From: Amycolatopsis pithecellobii
Lineage (GTDB): Bacteria; Actinomycetota; Actinomycetes; Mycobacteriales; Pseudonocardiaceae
Reading direction: 5' to 3'
DNA: 52,903 bases
Assembly (NCBI RefSeq): GCF_009707865.1
Contig: NZ_WMBA01000057.1
Span: forward strand, 1-52,903
Part shown: in pieces, positions 50,913 to 52,903 of the stretch
Numbering within the stretch: position 1 is the stretch's first letter
Layout: every line of letters starts with the position of its first letter
Notes under the pieces: generated by a model
The model's database searches: none
The model's input: only the letters and a program-made list of their open reading frames with translations
What the model was told of the DNA's origin: nothing
Position numbers and translations under genes: made by a program

Positions 50913-52687
50913 GACGCGAGCCTGCTGTGCCGTTTGGTACCGATCCGAGGCGCGGCGACGGCCTGTTTCGGCCCCCTGGCCCCCTGCACGTCACCGAGGA
51001 CGATGATGCGGTCGGCGAGGGCCGCCAGGTCGAGGTCGTGCGTGATCAGGATCGTGGTACGCCCGCCGGCCAGCCGGCGCAGCGGCTCCGCGATCCTCCG
51101 GGCCGAGGATGCGTCCAGGTTCGCCGTCGGTTCGTCGAGCACCAGGATCGGGGCGTCGGCGATCATCGCGCGGGCTATCCCGATGCGCTGGCGCTGTCCG
51201 CCGGAGACGCCATGCCCACGCTGGCCGATCACGGTGTCGTAGCCGTCGGGAAGACCCATGATGAACTCGTGGGCGTCGGCGGCCTCGGCCGCGGCGACGA
51301 TCTGTTCCCTGGTGGCGTTCTGCCTGCCATAGGCGATGTTCTCCCCGATCGTGCCGTGGAAGATCAGGGTTTCCTGCGGCAACAGCGTTACCGCGGCGCG
51401 CAGCGAACTCAAGGTCAGGTCCCGGATGTCGACTCCGTCCAGGCGGATCACTCCGGCCGTCGGCTCGGTGAAGCGCAGCAGCAGTTTCGCGATCGTGGTC
51501 TTTCCGGCACCACTGGCTCCGGTCAGGGCGACCAACTCTCCGGGGTGGACGGTCAACGAGAAGTCGCGCAACACCGCGCGCGCCGCTCCCGGGTAACCGA
51601 AGGACACCGATTCCAGCCGCAGTTCGCCACGAGCGGCGCGCAAGGCCCAGGACCGCGGGGTGTCGGCCACCGTCGGCTCGGTGTCGAGCAGTTCGATGAG
51701 GCGGGCCGCACCCGTCGACGCGGCGGCAACGGTCATCGTCAGCGAACCGAGAGCCTGCACGGGTGGATACAGATAACCGAGGAAGGCCGCGAAGGCGAAC
51801 AACCCGCCCAAGGTCAGCCGATGCTGGGTGATCTCCCATGCGCCGAATCCGATGACGCAAAGGACGCAGATGGTTTCCAGGAGATGGACCACCGGCGAGT
51901 ACAAAGCGGAAAGGCGGACCAACGTCAGTTTCGCGCGCATCCAGCGTGCACCGTGTTCGTGGACACGCTGTTCCTCGGTGCCCTGCCGGTTGCACGTCTG
52001 CGTAAGAGTGATGTTGGCGAGGCCCTCCTCGAGGACCGCGACGAGTTCTCCGTGACTGGCACGTTCCTCCCGGGCGATCGCGTTGACCCGGCGGGAGGAC
52101 TTTTTCGCCACGAGCACGAATGCGGGCACGGCCGCGAAGGAGACCAGCGCGAGTTCCCAGCGCAGCAACAATGCTCCCGCCGCATAGAAGACCACGGTGA
52201 GCAGGGATATCGCCGCCTGCACCACACCAGAATTGACCAGTGCCTCCACCGACTCGACATCGGCGGACAACCGGGCGACCAGATCGCCGTGCTTACGGCT
52301 TTCGAAGAAATCCGGTGAAAGCCGCTGCACGTGCGCGAACACCCGGCCGCGCAGCCGGAGCAGAAAGCGCTCACCGGCCCGCGCCGTCAAGTACTGGCCA
52401 CCGAAGACCAATACGCCGGAGATGAGCGTGAGGGCCACCCATTCCACCGCGGGCGTCCAGAATGCCGCCAGGTTCCCGGCGGTCAGCACACGGTCGGTGA
52501 TGACCGAGAACATCCAGATCGCGGCCGTGTCGCAGGCCGCGGACGCCACCAGCAACAACCCGCCGACGATGAGCCAACGGCGCTCCAGGCGCGCGATGGG
52601 CCAAAAACGGCGGAACACCGCTTTCGCGGACAGCACCGGCGCCAGAATCGATGCGGCCGAGCCGTTTTTTTCGTACTGAGCCGACAC
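50909..52687 (-). CDS. ABC transporter, fused permease and ATPase (exporter type)
   Basis: A 592-residue half-transporter expected to form a homodimer. Residues 35-330 are the six-helix exporter domain (RLSPDFFESRKHGDLVARLSADVESVEAL is the typical coupling segment). Residues 350-575 are the ATPase: Walker A GASGAGKTT, the signature HGVSGGQRQRIGIARAM, Walker B ILVLDEPTANLD and the switch His in ITHDLDL. The start is GTG. It resembles CydC-like or lipid/peptide exporters, with no decisive hint of substrate. A partial gene lies 75 bp upstream on the same strand and a broken proC is coupled to its end. Confidence 0.92.
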   Translation of the reverse strand: MSAQYEKNGSAASILAPVLSAKAVFRRFWPIARLERRWLIVGGLLLVASAACDTAAIWMFSVITDRVLTAGNLAAFWTPAVEWVALTLISGVLVFGGQYLTARAGERFLLRLRGRVFAHVQRLSPDFFESRKHGDLVARLSADVESVEALVNSGVVQAAISLLTVVFYAAGALLLRWELALVSFAAVPAFVLVAKKSSRRVNAIAREERASHGELVAVLEEGLANITLTQTCNRQGTEEQRVHEHGARWMRAKLTLVRLSALYSPVVHLLETICVLCVIGFGAWEITQHRLTLGGLFAFAAFLGYLYPPVQALGSLTMTVAAASTGAARLIELLDTEPTVADTPRSWALRAARGELRLESVSFGYPGAARAVLRDFSLTVHPGELVALTGASGAGKTTIAKLLLRFTEPTAGVIRLDGVDIRDLTLSSLRAAVTLLPQETLIFHGTIGENIAYGRQNATREQIVAAAEAADAHEFIMGLPDGYDTVIGQRGHGVSGGQRQRIGIARAMIADAPILVLDEPTANLDASSARRIAEPLRRLAGGRTTILITHDLDLAALADRIIVLGDVQGARGPKQAVAAPRIGTKRHSRLAS

Positions 52688-52762
52688 GCTCGCCCTTTCC
52701 GTCGGAATGGCGGCGGGGTGCGACGGCGGTGACCCCGTCGCACCCCGTCACGTCAGCTTCGG

Positions 52763-52903
52763 TCAGCCACGCGGGCTCGTCGGGTACGTCGGCCCGGAAG
52801 CGCCCGGGATATGCCGGATCGAGACGGACCCATCCGGGTTCTTCACGATCGCGACGCCATCGCCGGTGGACACGGGGCCGGGGTGGGCAGGACGGGGGAT
52901 CAC
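52763..52903 (-). CDS. C-terminal part of an unidentified protein, cut by the window edge
   Basis: An open frame enters from the right edge and stops at 52763, giving 46 residues ending VKNPDGSVSIRHIPGASG and then PTYPTSPRG. It is Pro/Gly/Ser/Thr-rich with no membrane segment. It is either the tail of a larger protein or, if a start lies just outside, a small precursor-like protein made before the ABC exporter. I do not recognise it. Confidence 0.5.
   Translation of the reverse strand: MIPRPAHPGPVSTGDGVAIVKNPDGSVSIRHIPGASGPTYPTSPRG

Noticed and set aside
1..52903. tRNA, rRNA, CRISPR arrays, transposases, phage genes
   Set aside because: None could be recognised on either strand; repeats found are single operator-like dyads or terminators.

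Overview
The window is high-GC DNA with short intergenic gaps, many GTG starts and ATGA-type gene overlaps. This gene content points to a Gram-positive actinomycete, most likely the Amycolatopsis/Pseudonocardiaceae group. Supporting markers are a mycobacterial-type LysX (lysyl-phosphatidylglycerol synthase fused to lysyl-tRNA synthetase), the MurT/GatD lipid II amidation pair, a corynebacterial-type ArsR with a vicinal Cys pair, and rare TTA leucine codons in a biosynthetic-looking cluster. I saw no tRNA, rRNA, CRISPR array, insertion sequence or prophage gene. Genus assignment is inference.

Layout. 0-6.5 kb: universal stress protein, a small protein, a lipoprotein, a HupE/UreJ-like membrane protein, a secreted metallophosphatase (possible PHO box upstream), a membrane-anchored DUF916-like protein and an alpha/beta hydrolase. 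6.6-15.5 kb: cell-envelope block with an esterase and lysX (minus strand), murT-gatD, and a histidine kinase/response regulator pair. 15.7-22.7 kb: the most unusual region, a compact co-directional set encoding a thermostable-haemolysin-family protein, an AMP-dependent acyl ligase, a TauD-type dioxygenase, a darcynin-family protein, an AurF-type di-iron oxygenase, a DHA2-type exporter and a P450. All but the last overlap their neighbour. I read it as a small-molecule pathway whose product I cannot name.

22.7-31.1 kb: TetR/short-chain dehydrogenase divergent pair with a 34-bp operator-like palindrome; an ABC ATPase/permease/YncE-phosphoesterase operon whose first ribosome binding site lies inside a long hairpin; a second TetR/NAD(P)-dependent reductase pair with twin 24-bp operators. 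31.2-33.1 kb: a LuxR-type regulator with a degenerate receiver domain and a HisC-like aminotransferase. 33.3-41.8 kb: a GlxA-family activator, a complete five-gene oligopeptide-type ABC importer, a type-B carboxylesterase and a DJ-1/isonitrile-hydratase-like enzyme, probably one uptake-and-hydrolysis unit.

41.9-44.0 kb: glnA followed by two tandem DUF190 (PII-like) genes. 44.2-47.8 kb: arsenic resistance (MFS transporter, arsC, aquaglyceroporin, arsR and divergent arsM). 47.8-50.9 kb: a decaying hydantoinase/acetophenone-carboxylase-type pair (hyuB, hyuA) with internal deletions and frameshifts, plus a proC remnant. 50.9-52.9 kb: a fused ABC exporter and the C-terminal end of an unidentified protein running off the window.
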